This document shows, one piece after another, positions 39,491 to 51,596 of a DNA stretch of 64,000 bases (position 1 is the stretch's first letter; each line of letters starts with the position of its first letter). Position numbers and translations under genes: made by a program. Source of the DNA: Monomorium pharaonis (taxonomy: Eukaryota > Arthropoda > Insecta > Hymenoptera > Formicidae); the NCBI RefSeq assembly GCF_013373865.1, contig NC_050477.1:9790722-9854721 (forward strand), given 5' to 3'. Under the pieces are notes generated by a model. That model worked only from the letters and a program-made list of their open reading frames with translations, was not told where the DNA came from and did no database searches.

Positions 39491-41770
39491 GAGCAAACAC
39501 TCACGAGTGAGAGACGCGAGAGCCTTAAGGTGAGAGAATGAGCGGTATATAGGATATAGGGATGTAGACCGACGCGGTGCTAGACAGTCCGGTGACTTCT
39601 GTTCTTGCGTCCGCCGAAGAAACGGAAGGCGCGCGTTTAATACCGGGAGTCGCATCTGTTTCTTTCTCAACAACGGTACAATTACCCCGTTAAACCTAAC
39701 GCGACCCGCCCTGCCGGTTTCTCGAGGTACCGGTTTCCCCATATACGAGTGACGTATGGCGCACACGTGCGGGGCCTGGTTTCGCGAAATCAGGCCCGAA
39801 TAATTCGCGCGATGGGAGGGATATGCTGCAGCTCCGCAATATACGCCCGATATGCGGCTTGATATATGCAGCTCGATCCATGCAATAATCTATATGTCGC
39901 GGATGTTGCGGTCGACATGCAACGCGCGAGTTTCCTCCGATAAATAAGGAGTCAGGGGAAAACTGTAGCGCGCATTACGCATTCGATGATTGATATGAAC
40001 TTTCAAACTACCTACGTAATTCCTGACGTGATCGTTATAATATTAAAAGATCCGAAGAGAATTCTAAAAATTTTCAATAATATCTGTTTGAGCAAGGAAA
40101 TAAAGTTCTCGAATAATAAAAAGATGTTTTTTTTTTCATCGACCGCATAAATAATTCTAATTGCTTGCTTATACTTCAAGTTTTTTGAAACACTGAAATA
40201 CTGATACAAATACAAAAATATTTAATTTTTAATATTAATAACGAAATGTCCTAGCTTACGTGATTCGCGGATCAAACTGATTGATCACAAACAGCTGCAT
40301 TATAATTAATTATTTACGTAGACGTGTCATGAGGGACTTGAATATCAGCGACGGCCATATATGCCATATATATGCACAGGCATAGCCAAATCGCGCGTCA
40401 ATTAGACAACACGACACGTTCACCTCGTCGATCATCACGAACGTGGGGTATTCTTAACTAAGCTCATTAATGACAGCACGTTATATAGCTAATATAGACA
40501 TTATGATGTATTTCATAAGATTAGCATCATATTTCAGAAGTCTTTGCCTGGCGAATTTGAAATCGACCTACTTCCGTGTAAACTTAAATCAACATATAGA
40601 GAGACACGCCGAGTTATTTAATAGAAAATTACATAACAAAATTTGCGAATTTGCGGATCGATTTAAAGGCAGAAACTCGAACTTATTAAGATTTAATTCG
40701 ATTTGACAGTTTTCTTTAGCAATTAAAGAAATTATATCCATTTAAGCCTTACAGTGAGAAAACATTTTGCCTTCAATTTTAACAGAAAATGTATATTTGA
40801 GGTTTAACGCAAACCTCGTACAAACAATGTACCTTATATTTCATGACTAATAATCAAACATTTAGCCACTAAATAATGAACGGTTTAAGCCAATAATTTA
40901 CCATTAATTTATGAATTTCATAGTATAAAATGCAATCTTGTACATGTATAATATTACAGATTTTTATCTCATAGATTTTCGTTATTGAATCCTTATTGAA
41001 ATTATTTTTCGGAAAGGAATAATCGTCCGATATACTTTGCAACTTTGATTTGTTTACGATCCCAGGGAGAGTGTTATGCCAAAAATATCGGAATGCATAA
41101 TTTAGCGTATGCCGTAGGCTCTTAAATATACATGAACTACGTGATTTCGGACGTAACGTAAGTTATACTTTCGGAGAGACTTTGACACTTTTGCGCGCAA
41201 TTTGCATTCGCGAATTTGCATCAGAAGCACGATTTCCCTTGCGAATTAGCTGCGAAACTGCGTCTTGTACTAAGAACATACCCTGGCAGGAACGGCGAAA
41301 CAACGCGGAACATAAAATCCCGTTGCGATGCATCCTGTCAACGATACAAACATTCAATAAATATCCTAAATCGAGACGAAGCCTAAACTTGATCCTTAAT
41401 CACAGTGCAGCGGGATTAGAATTGAATAATGCATATCCCAAATATACCGAGTGTCACAGATACGTATCGTGCAAACATTCAATGCAAACATTCAACTGCA
41501 AATTACATATATTTGGAATTTAATTTGTTGTTTTGTGAACCTCGAAACTTAAAAAGTTGATCTCACCTTGTAATTTTTTTACGTTACATATATACATGTA
41601 ATTGCTCATTAACATTTAACTAAAATCAGACAATAAGAAAAGATTTCATTATTTGTTTACGCAGCTAAGCCTTGACTGCTTAAATTCGTAATCAATTATA
41701 AGCTCAAGCGCTTTTTGTTGAATTTAAAGATTAATATTCTTCATTTGATTTCCATCATAATTTAATTTTG

Positions 41771-41795
41771 GATAGTATGGTAGATCCATACTATC
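41771..41795. repeat. 10-bp perfect hairpin
   Basis: GATAGTATGG and CCATACTATC flank a TAGAT loop. Short; recorded for completeness. Confidence 0.6.
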
Positions 41796-44276
41796 TAAGA
41801 TTAAAAATTCCAATATAAAGAAGATATACTTTTCTACCCGTAAAATCTGCATAATCACTGAAGAAATGTCAATTTTAAATTTGTCAAAGAATGATTCTTT
41901 TCAAAGAAAATACAATAGAATTGACCTGTATAACTAAAGGAAGAATTCGAAGCTGCATATCTTTTGCATCTTAATACCCACTCGCCTCGAATACAAGTGA
42001 AGATTCCTGGCATAAGCGGCTTATGTACGTCTTGACTCGTTATTACCGTCTTCCTTCGGGGGAAAATATGAGTACAAAGTCGTGCGCGACACAACGATCC
42101 TGCTTTGTAAATCCAAAATTAAAGAAAGAAAAGATTAATTTTGTGTCATAAGGTATATTTATAACATCGATATTAGTAGAAACAAGTACATCTAAGAATA
42201 TATAACGACGAATACAAAATCCAAAAAATTATTTCGGATCCTTCGATCGAAATGTCACGGAACTTAAATAAAACGTAATTTTGGAACTTTTTTGTTAAGA
42301 CAGTGACAAAAACTTGGCAGAAGTTTGACAAGGAGGGCATATGATATATGTGTTATTCTATAAATTATATTAAATATACATAATTATTTCATATATGAGA
42401 TTTCTAAAATTGAGTATAGACTCATGAATAATGTTATGCGTTATAACTTGTCACATAGGAAAATCTTTTTAGAATTCGCCTACTCGAGAATTTTTTTAGA
42501 CAATACGGTTACACGATATTAATTTGTTTCGCTCTATATAAAAGCCAAGTAAAATCAGACCGAAAGCAAATAAGGGAAAATGGGAATATGAGAGGATGGA
42601 GTTGAAAAAAATATTGATCGTGATAGAAATCGGGAGGTTTTCGCGCGCGAAGATTCAACAATAGGAGGGTGAGAACGAGCGACGCGGAAGATAACTGATT
42701 TTCCACGGTCTGCCGGGATGAAACGATTCGCGGAAATTGTGACAGCAGGTATAAAGTCGGCAACAGTAGCCTCCGTCATGCGTCACGGCGTATCTGGAAA
42801 CTGTAGAAGCGCACCCTCCAAACGGACCACCCGATCTTCCTTTCGTGCTCCCGGTGTATCTAATATTTATTTTTATACTTTGACGACGCGATCCTTCATC
42901 CGCAACACTGGGTGCCATTGGCCGGAAAGTATTTCATCTCGCGGAAGATTTTTTTTTTTTTTCAACCCTTCAAGCTAGCAAGTAACTTTCGAGCGTCCGT
43001 TGCATTAACTTCTCATCGCAAGCATTTACACCTTCGACTTTGTGAGAACAGCAACGCGAGATTTCATTTTACTATTACTATTATTATTAGATTTAATCCT
43101 AGATATTCGCTTTAGAGAACGGGGATCTTCCTCGCTTAGCAGGGACGATAAAGAAACATCTTGAAAATGGCACTCGGCATCTTCTTGTATCGCGTTTCTA
43201 AATGTCATGTCTGCATAGTTTCAATCTCATAAAGCCGGACAACAATTTCATCGTTATTAAGAGCGCGCATCCTAAGAGCGATCGTAGAGGCTGCTGTTTT
43301 TCCCAGCGAGAAAGGAAAGGAACGTCGTGGCAACCTGCCATCGTCGTGGAAAAATATGTAACGTAACGCCGCCGTGCCGTAAAAAAATAAATATATAGGT
43401 GTTATATGTAACGTGGGTGTGGTAATATAGTGACAACGGAGAATAAGTAAAGTACGTTTCACGCGAAATGGCTCGGTTACGCATATATCTTAATACAATA
43501 TTATATTAGTAGAGAGCATTGTAACAAGTTCTAACTAAGCCAACTTTATTTCAAGTTCCGTCTTGAAGGAGAATTATGACAGTATTTCAGCATTTCATCA
43601 AGTAACATTGGAACTTAGATCTTAATAAAACTTGCACGAACGTAGAGAAGCCGAATTTAGCACAATCTCTGTTCGGTGGAGTAAAAGACGATTTAAAATT
43701 GTCATATACTCTTACGGAGATTTAAAGAAGATTATGCATCAGTAATATCAGAAGTAAAATGTCTTTAATTCTCGTTTCATGTTCTCTTTCCTTCTAAATC
43801 TACAATTTATTGAATAAAAGGAAAGAAATGATTTCGCCCATTAAATGTTTAGTCAATTTTTATGTGATATATTACGCGTTAGAAATTCTTTTTTTTCTAT
43901 TTGTGCTGATAAATGCATCGTAGGATGCACGACGGAATCGTTTACGTGAAACACCCCGTACGTAAACTGACGTGTGCTTCGAGTGCCGGTTATACACGTG
44001 GGAAAACCTCCGCTTATCCTTTCTCCGCGAGCGGCCTCGCCTTAATGCCTTGATGCAACGAGCGAGCATTTCTGGAGCAGACGAGTTTGTAGCTCCCTTC
44101 GCGCGATATGTACTTGCCATCGCTGATAATCAGAAAGCTGTGTGCCAAGATCTATTCTTACTATCGCATTCATAACGCCGCGCGATCGTAACCCGACGCG
44201 TCGAGTTCGAGTTCAGGTCATCACGGAGAAGGGCATTCGACCTGACTTGATTACGAGAGACAAAGGGAGGTGGAAG

Positions 44277-44302
44277 AAGAGAGAGAGAGAGAGAGAGAGA
44301 GA
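44277..44302. repeat. (GA)13 microsatellite
   Basis: Pure GA run of about 26 bases; a second, interrupted GA/GC tract lies at about 44990-45024. Confidence 0.95.
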
Positions 44303-45396
44303 ATAACCATGTTACCGACCCGCAGTCAATTCCGACGAGCTTAATTGCCTGTCTTGCGAAACAATTGATACCGCCGGCAGTTTGATTTCGCGATTATACG
44401 GGCTGGTATATTATGACACGCGTGTCAATAGCGTGGCCTCATTCCGTAACGAGTAACGTTCAATTCCCCCTTCCAGAGATCTAATGGCTTAATGCTGAAA
44501 AGCTAAAAACATTTTTCAATTTTCTTCAATCGAGGTCAATATAATAATCTGGCTTTATTTTCCAATTAAGAAAATCCTAATCCAATTCTAATTGAGTAGA
44601 CGCTTCCAATATATATCAGTTAAGGAACAAAAAAGAAATCAAATATCCCTGAATTGATAACGACAGGTAAGGATCTTAAATAGGAATTACCAAACGCATA
44701 AGATACGATTCAAATACGCGTCACAACTTTGACGAACACAATTCCTCAAAGCGTCTCTTCGTAAATTAAAATTCAATAATCGTGACAAATGGTGGCCTTT
44801 CATCATGTTTTTATTACAGAGACATCACAAACTTCAAGTTTCCCATAGAAAACATAGAAAAACGCGCAACGTTTTTATAAGCCTGTATGTACACGACAGT
44901 AGCGAGAAAATTCATGGTTGACGGGAAATCGCGATAAAAGATTCAGGTTCCGCGCTTAATTTCAGAGGTGAAGAAAAAGAGGGGGGAGAAACAGAGAGAG
45001 AGCGAGAGAGAGAGAGCGAGAGAGTCGGGCGGGACGCTCGTGATATGCCAGCTCGCCGCAGAGCTGGGAAGAGTAATCGCGTTACTAACCCGCCGTAAAT
45101 TCTGGCAAACCTAAGCGCGCGCGCGCTCTCGTTCCTTGCAAAACGTAACAGGTATAGCGAGAAATTTGATACTCGCGATTACAGGCAGGGGGTCCGCCGA
45201 CGGCGGCGGAAGGATAATCAATTAGCTTAACTCGTGCGCCACACGAAACTCGATATTCTCACACGTTCAACGCGGAAGGCCACGTCGATCGGACTAATAT
45301 GTTTTAATTTTACTCCCCGGCTCCGGTCCGGCACCGACATCGCATCCCTTCATCGTAACGTCCAATTTGCCCTCCGTCTCCGAGATAACTCTCCGT

Positions 45397-45434
45397 GTCC
45401 GTCTGTCCGTCCGTCCGTCCGTCCGTCCGTCCGA
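45397..45434. repeat. (CCGT)n tetranucleotide repeat
   Basis: About nine CCGT units, one changed to CTGT near the 5' side. CpG-dense and about 100 bp from the small ORF at 45537-45773. Confidence 0.95.
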
Positions 45435-45536
45435 CAGATAACTTTAACGGAAGAAACGTTTGGCCGAGTTGAACGAAACTTATTACCGAAGTAGGAAATG
45501 AGGCGGAACTTTATTAACGCCCTTATGCGCGAAATT

Positions 45537-45773
45537 TCACGGACTCCAATTTATCGAGTTTGCTGTTATGAAGTTATTTGCCTGCGGAATCGTGCCAATC
45601 CGGTAGGATCCCGCGCATTCCTGCAAACTGCTGACACTAATAGTCTTAAAATCCATAAAGTTTTGGAACTTGAGATTTTCCGGGATTTCTTTTTCCAAGA
45701 GACTTTTCCAATTTTCGCTTTGTAATAATGTTCCCATCGCAAACGTCACGCAACAGAGGATTACATGAAGCAT
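45537..45773 (-). CDS. Candidate small secreted-protein ORF, 78 codons (unproven)
   Basis: An ATG at 45773 opens 78 codons that start with a signal-peptide-like core (MLHVILCCVTFAMG). A non-repetitive, mixed-composition segment follows (SENWKSLLEKEIPENLKF at about residues 19-36; SVSSLQECAG at about 46-55). It ends in TGA, and AATAAA (minus strand) lies at 45510-45515, about 22 nt past the stop. The amino-acid make-up is more protein-like than that of other open frames here, which are Arg- or Ser-rich. The SLQECA motif is loosely like the start of cysteine-rich PAN/apple-type domains, but the later cysteines are absent, so this may be a lone first exon, a decayed paralogue or chance. It would be nested in the inferred convertase intron on the same strand. 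I do not recognise a gene. Confidence 0.3.
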   Translation of the reverse strand: MLHVILCCVTFAMGTLLQSENWKSLLEKEIPENLKFQNFMDFKTISVSSLQECAGSYRIGTIPQANNFITANSINWSP

Positions 45774-46409
45774 GATAAAAAAAAGCCTCTTTTGTTTCTC
45801 ATCATGTATCACACAAAAAGTATGATTTACATTATTATTTCACATTTAATTAATGCAAAGATTTAATTGTCACGTTGCTTTGGTCAAGTACTGATGTCTA
45901 CAATGAGATTGTATGCGATATTACACGATTTCCTGCTACGCCGACGGATATTCGTAAAATATCCCGACGTTGCTGCCAGCGGCCTCTCTCCCGCTTTACA
46001 TAATAGCCGGATTTCGCGAATTTGCATGCGTCTCTGCTTCTCGTCGCATGCTCGGACACGGCGGATATTATGAGGCCGTGCGGTGAGGCGATTGTCGAAC
46101 GCGAGTTCAACATTTTATCACACAATAACGGTATATAGTTCGACGAACTTCTTTCTTTCCGCCTGTCGCTCAAGTGACGTGTCATCAAGCGCCATAACAC
46201 GACCCACCCAACAAACAAGCTCTAGATCTATTCGATCCTATGTAAATTAGTTTCTCTAGAAAATAAAACGAAAGGGAAAATTTCCAATTCACGATTTCTC
46301 TTTATTAAAATAGAAATAAGATAGCTTAATTGCTAAAAGCATCCGATAAACATATATATACTGTAAGCAAAATTGTATTAATTTCTGTATGATTGCAGGC
46401 ATTTTTAAA

Positions 46410-46662
46410 TACATTGATAAAAAATGCTATATTTATAACTATAATTGTATAGCGGAATAATTATCATTTTTATAGTAACTATTACTGTAATATTAGTAAT
46501 AATCATATATTATATTTTAAAACTATATAATTTTTTATAGTACAATTTTAGTATATACATACATAGTTATATTATTAATATTATTGTAATAAAAATATTT
46601 TTGACTATAATTATTTTACTATAGAATTATAGTCGTAAATATAATATTTTTCTATCAATGTA
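46410..46662. mobile_element. AT-rich MITE with ~45-bp TIRs (253 bp)
   Basis: Left TACATTGATAAAAAATGCTA… and right (reverse complement TACATTGATAGAAAAATATT…) pair over about 45 bp, including TATATTTANRACTATAATT. The interior is almost pure A+T with short repeats of ACTATAATTNTATAG type. The ends begin with TA, so a TA target is possible. Confidence 0.55.
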
Positions 46663-47417
46663 CCAAAATTTTGTATTAAAATTATATTTTTCAAATAATC
46701 AAATTTGTCTAATTTGTGTCATACGTTTATTTCTACTTTTATTAACCAGGATGTGCACTTTGTAAAAGCAACGTACATTGTTGAAATTTAGGTTTGCCAG
46801 AAGTTCGTGCACTTTTTATCTGGTTCTCGCGAGGGATCGCGCAAACTCACCCGACTTGCGATAGTTGTACGCTCTCTAATGTATAACGTTAAAAAAAAAT
46901 TTCTCAACCCGCGAAACGCGTCATTTCCGCCGCGCGATACAACGACGTGCCCGCTCTCGGACTCGGCGGCAGCCGCGGCGCGGTAGTTTCTACGATTTTC
47001 TCGCGGTACAGTTTTCACCCTCGCTCACCTCTCTCCACCGTCCCGGCTACGCGGTAGCCACACATTTTTCCAACAACGAGCGCTAAAGTTTTTATCTCGT
47101 CGGGGGATGACGTACGGGACGGCGAAGCCCCGCTTTTCACCGCGTGCGCGAGCGCGTCGCGCCCTTTCTATCCCTCTTGCGACCATCCCCTTCTTCCCTA
47201 TACCCTCCGTCCTACCGCATCAACCAGTCGGTTTCACGTTCCGGGCAGAGAAAAGGACGGCAACGCGGGGGCGCGAGAATAATGGGAAGAAAAAAAGAGG
47301 AGAGCAGAACGCTCACCATGCGAATACATACACGTGTTGCGAGATAAAAGTTTATTACCGCGGCCTAGCAAATGCAAACCACTTCCCGATACACGCTGCA
47401 ACGATTATTATGTCATT

Positions 47418-47439
47418 TCTCTCTCTCTCTCTCTCTCTC
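47418..47439. repeat. (CT)n microsatellite
   Basis: About eleven CT units. Confidence 0.95.
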
Positions 47440-48221
47440 CCCTTCTTTCTCTTGATTCATCTCGTTTAATCCTTCGTCGTTTCATCTCGTTCCCCGTGAA
47501 ATCACTTGCAACGAATGTGCGGAGAACAGTAAAAGGAGCGATGGGAACAATACTACTCTCACATGGAACGTCAACTGTTATCTGCGAGAAGTAACGGTTC
47601 CCTGGACGTTTGCCGCGTCGATGGTGCTCCAGGTTGAACCCAATAACCGAGGATGCTCGCTCGTCTACGTCGCGAAGATCGGGCACGAGAAAGATTCGCG
47701 GAGGAAAATGTTGCGTACGAGATTTCCACTGCTGGACAACCGGTCTAAGAGATTACTTGTATACTGTGTTATAGGAGAAGGCGATTTGTCAAATTACACA
47801 GATTTAATAGAAACTTTCTAATCATGACATTTTTGTCACATATTACGAGCGGTAATCCTCTTTTTTCTGAAGGATTATTTTTTAAACCGGTTTCCCACTA
47901 GTTGAAAATAAGTAAGGTAATAATATTTCGTTTCAACGTACGTTACGTAGTAATCAAATGACAATTATTACACATCTCACATTATTAACAGCTACACACA
48001 TTTTACGAGATAATTAAAATATATTATCAAAAAGCATCTAATTAGCTATTTATTCTCGCAATATATAATTCACGCAATTCGTATTGAAGACCTTTTTCCA
48101 TTAAAAGAAAAAACTTTTTCACATTAACGTTTAAACAATTTTAACCGTTAAATGATTTTGTATAAAAACAGATTGCGTTATTCTCGACACTGTGACGCTT
48201 TATTGCACGCACAAGTGTGAT

Positions 48222-48257
48222 AAGTTATCAGGAAAAGTGTATTTTCCCTGATAACTT
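48222..48257. repeat. Hairpin, 15-bp stem with one bulge
   Basis: AAGTTATCAGGAAAA pairs with TTTTCCCTGATAACTT (one extra C) around a 5-nt loop. No coding context. Confidence 0.75.
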
Positions 48258-48723
48258 TATATTTCTATCCTACGTTTCCTCTTTTCACATTTCTATCAAC
48301 TCGCCATAAAATTCCAGAGAGACTCTGCTCGCGCTTATCTACAGAGATCGAGAATATCGCTGACAGGATCGCATAACCGTGCAGCAAAACTCACTCGGTT
48401 TTACGCGCGACATTCGACTCGGTTCGATTACTCATGTTCATTTGATAGAATCAAATTTTGTAAGTGCGTCGTCAGTTAAAGCACGAAGAGAATACAGGAG
48501 CACGATCTCTCCGGTCTCTTCTCGGCACGGATAGATATAAAAAGTTTATTACTCGCGACTAATGAAACGCGAAAGCGCGTGAATAAAGCAGGGAAAAAGA
48601 ATCGGTGAAACTCCTCTACATTCGCAACTAAACAGCATGACTCAATTACATCGTACACAAATTTTTGTGAATTTTTATCGCAACTGATCTCAAAAAGATA
48701 TTTCAAAAATAGAAATAGAGCAC

Positions 48724-48743
48724 GTGTGTGTGTGTGTGTGTGT
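48724..48743. repeat. (GT)10 microsatellite
   Basis: Pure GT run. Confidence 0.95.
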
Positions 48744-49328
48744 TATTATTTAATTTATACAAGTGTTTTTTAATTAAACCCGTTTAATCCTAAGTATAAT
48801 TGATGCAATTTACTCGATAACACAATTTATTTTAAATGCATACTGAAACCAATTTAAATTTTAATAATTTTATTCCAAATAACATACTTTACAATTATGC
48901 ATTTATATGTTACCGCTAAAATTACTTTTCCTATTGCATCACTTTTAACTCGAGTAGTTACGCAATTGTTTTACCGTGACAAATTAATGTCGTAACTGGT
49001 GTTTTACATACTACAAATGCAAATCGCTCGAATGCTGAGAACCTTGACAGAGATCTGGTCTTGACGAGAGAACCTGTGTGGTCAGCATATGAGTAGAAAA
49101 TATTTTATATCACGCTACATTTATATATCCCTAATATATATATATATAAAATTACGATATTGTTACATCGTTTGCATAATTTCAAAGCTACATATTACGG
49201 CGTTTTTACATTTTAAATGTGACGTTGTAAACCAAAATGTTGTAAAGCAATCTGTGTGATTTGGTAGAAGACTCTATTAAAAATGACTCTATTTAAAATT
49301 AAAATTTAACTATGATATAAGATCTTTA

Positions 49329-49503
49329 CACAAAGAAAAAAGTTGTTAAGTTGACGAAATTTTTTCCACTTGATTAAATTTCTTCGATTCAAATATTTAT
49401 ATATATTCTTGTATATATTTAAAGCTAAAATACATAAATATTTAAGCTGAAGAAATTCAATCAAATTAAAAAATTTAGTTCAAATTAATAACTTTTCTCG
49501 GTG
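49329..49503. mobile_element. TA-flanked palindromic MITE (175 bp)
   Basis: It begins CACAAAGAAAAAAGTTGTTA after TA (49327-49328) and ends …AACTTTTCTCGGTG before TA (49504-49505). The arms pair over about 75 bp with mismatches (AAATTTTTTC, TTGATT, AAATTTCTTC blocks). A diverged relative is at 34860-35087. Confidence 0.65.
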
Positions 49504-50655
49504 TATTTAAGTTAAAGAAAAAAGTGTTTTTTAATATTAATATGAACGTAATAAATACAGTTAAAAATAATAAAAACACCTAATTTCTTTCGTTTATTCC
49601 TTAATGTTGCAATCCTCTCCTAAAATTGAAATACCGAGATATTAAGCATCAAATTTTGAGAGAATTTTATTAATGGACAAAGTCAACTAATTTTTGTTTT
49701 AGAAAGAGAATCAATTGCGGATGACTAAATAAATTTTCTTAGGTATTAATTTTAAAAAATAGTTTACAGAGATGTCGGTTAGTGTGCCGACATATTTGCA
49801 GTAATATGTCGAGCAATATGAACGAGTACTTGGCGTGCGATCAGGCTGTATAAACGACTGTTTAGCGTGCAATGTTTCTGTCACGTTCGCCGCTGCCTGC
49901 GATGCACGACTTCGGGATACACGGTACAGTATTTATCAACCGCCTTATCAGCGGTAAACCGGCCACACTTCCCGTATCCACTCAACGTAGACAACGGCGT
50001 GCACCAGTTGCGCAAAACAAAACTAGAGTGAAACATGTTGCCAATCACTCTTTCTCCGTCTGTTACTCTAAAGTAATCGGAATTGTATTCGTTAAGTGCC
50101 GATTGACACGCAAAAGGTAGTCACATTATACGAGAGAATATTTTCAAACTTAACCAATCAAAGTTTCACCGACAGTTTCAAAATCGATTTTTCTGCAGCA
50201 GAAAAGCAACGAATATTTTAAATGTTTAACGTCCAATCGACTTTCCAAAATATTTAACAATCTTTCAAAATATTGCTAATGAAAAGCTGTAATCTAAAAG
50301 CGAAGAGAAGTCTAATAAAAAAAAGTCCACGAGATTTATCAATGTGACTTCTAGAGTATTAGTTAACATATTTTATACATCGTTAATATTAATTCTAATT
50401 AGAAGGCTAATCTCGAAATGATTTATCTTAATCATATAATTGATTAAATTGCATTAATCTGCTTTAGCGTAATAAGTGACACGATACGGTATAATAACTC
50501 TAGATAATATTCCGTTAGCTCTCTTGTAAATTAAAATAGATCTTAACGCGCAACGGTATCGCGAATTAATCTTAATTTATGTGACTCTCTTCTCACTTAC
50601 TCATATTATTATATTATATTATTATTATCATCGCTCTAAACTGCAAAAGAACATC

Positions 50656-51015
50656 TTACGTAGCCATTTCTGATACAAACGATAACGACGTCGAGCCCTC
50701 CTGGCAGTGCCACCATCCAATCTGTCTCGTTAGATTGAGTTCCCTGCCCGCCCTCTTTCCCTCAACCCCGGTCGACATGATCGACACCCTTTCCCTCCCG
50801 TCTAAGATCTCGTGGCACGACGACGGTGCAGCATCGCCCGTAACGGAGCATCTAATCTCATCATCGACGTCAGGACGGATAAACGTCAATACGTGATTCG
50901 ACGTGGAGAACGACGAATGCGCGCGTTGCCAAAAGCCAACTCGCCCCATCGGTAATCTTGCAAAGTGCAAGGATATAGTCGAGAAATCCCAGACTACTCG
51001 AGAACATCGTTTCAT
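50656..51015 (-). CDS. Weak ORF, 119 codons, ending at a donor-like site (unproven)
   Basis: An ATG at 51013-51015 opens 119 codons (MKRCSRVVWDFSTISLHF…) with TAA at the end. The last codons overlap AC|GTAAGA, a reasonable splice-donor sequence. It lies about 400 bp into the inferred first intron of the convertase gene, on the same strand. The sequence does not resemble the convertase pro- or catalytic domain, and no acceptor was picked out. An alternative exon is possible, but a chance frame in this moderately GC-rich patch is more likely. Confidence 0.13.
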   Translation of the reverse strand: MKRCSRVVWDFSTISLHFARLPMGRVGFWQRAHSSFSTSNHVLTFIRPDVDDEIRCSVTGDAAPSSCHEILDGRERVSIMSTGVEGKRAGRELNLTRQIGWWHCQEGSTSLSFVSEMAT

Positions 51016-51407
51016 AGAAAATCCCGTTTTCCATTGCTTTATAATTCAATTTGGTAATAATTCCCCAATTCAATTTTTAAGAAATATCACAAAGCGAAAA
51101 AATTTGAAAATACATCGAGGAAAAAATAAAAATTGTATGCAACTCTTGCCAACCGTAGACATTCGCACATAAACATTTATTATTTGCATATTTTTTCTAG
51201 AAAGCAGCCTACAAAATGAAAAAGAGAGGAAATAATAGAAATTAAATTTTATTTCACACATCGCATACCTCTGTTATGTGAAAATTAAACAAAAATATTA
51301 AATTTGAGCCATATATTCTGCTATTCGTGATTTCTTCTGTTGAGAGAAATTCTTTGAAGCGATATTCTCGATATCATTATTTCCTTCTTACGCAACATAT
51401 ATGGCGG

Positions 51408-51416
51408 ACTTACCTG
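51408..51416 (-). other. Splice donor of the convertase exon
   Basis: Read on the minus strand the junction is CAG|GTAAGT, a near-perfect metazoan 5' splice site. It falls exactly between codons (phase 0), at the point where homology to the pro-domain stops: the frame continues beyond it into sequence unlike the family. Confidence 0.8.
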
Positions 51417-51596
51417 TCCATGATTGTCGAACCCGTGCTCCTGGGCGATCTCATTGGCAGCGTCCGATCCGCTGGGCACGTAAACAGCAAACTGATTGGA
51501 ATAGATCTGCACTGGTCGCGACCGCGGCCTCGGTTCGGATCTCGCACCAGCGGCCAGCAGCGTGCACACAAGCAACAACGTCACTCGGAGGATCAT
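51414..51596 (-). CDS. Furin-like proprotein convertase, first coding exon (partial gene)
   Basis: The 61 codons begin at an ATG (51596) with G at -3. A hydrophobic signal sequence follows (MILRVTLLLVCTLLAAGA, residues 1-18), with likely cleavage after AGA. A short basic, proline-rich linker leads into IYSNQFAVYVPSG (31-43) and a segment ending HGFDNHGQ (54-61). This matches the start of the S8 pro-domain of furin/PC proteases, which carry (Y/F)(T/S)NxxAV...GG...HGF.N.GQ. These are secretory-pathway subtilisin-like serine proteases that cut precursors after dibasic sites; the pro-domain is a folding chaperone and inhibitor. The exon ends CAG|GTAAGT (donor 51408-51413), phase 0, right after the Gln where family members often have an intron. 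An in-frame TGA lies upstream at 51801-51803 with no ATG between, which supports this start if the 5'UTR is unspliced. The Asp/His/Ser catalytic exons were not found in the window. Furin-1 versus furin-2 type cannot be settled from 61 residues. Confidence 0.8.

Larger units (their letters stand above)
36171..45396. other. Non-coding, mosaic of AT-rich and CpG-rich patches
   Basis: No gene recognised. CpG-rich patches at about 36840-37000, 37390-37540, 38980-39960, 42600-43100, 43900-44340 and 45000-45390 alternate with AT-rich stretches (37.6-38.1, 40.0-40.3, 40.7-41.0, 42.1-42.5 kb). The C-run near 37270-37281 and simple repeats are listed separately. Confidence 0.55.
45816..51407. other. 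Inferred first-intron DNA of the convertase gene, proximal part
   Basis: It lies directly downstream of the convertase donor on the minus strand. It contains a CpG-rich block at about 46790-47800, two MITEs (46410, 49329), a GT microsatellite and AT-rich DNA. No second convertase exon (expected to run on from GQ into the rest of the pro-domain and a dibasic cleavage site) was found. Confidence 0.5.
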
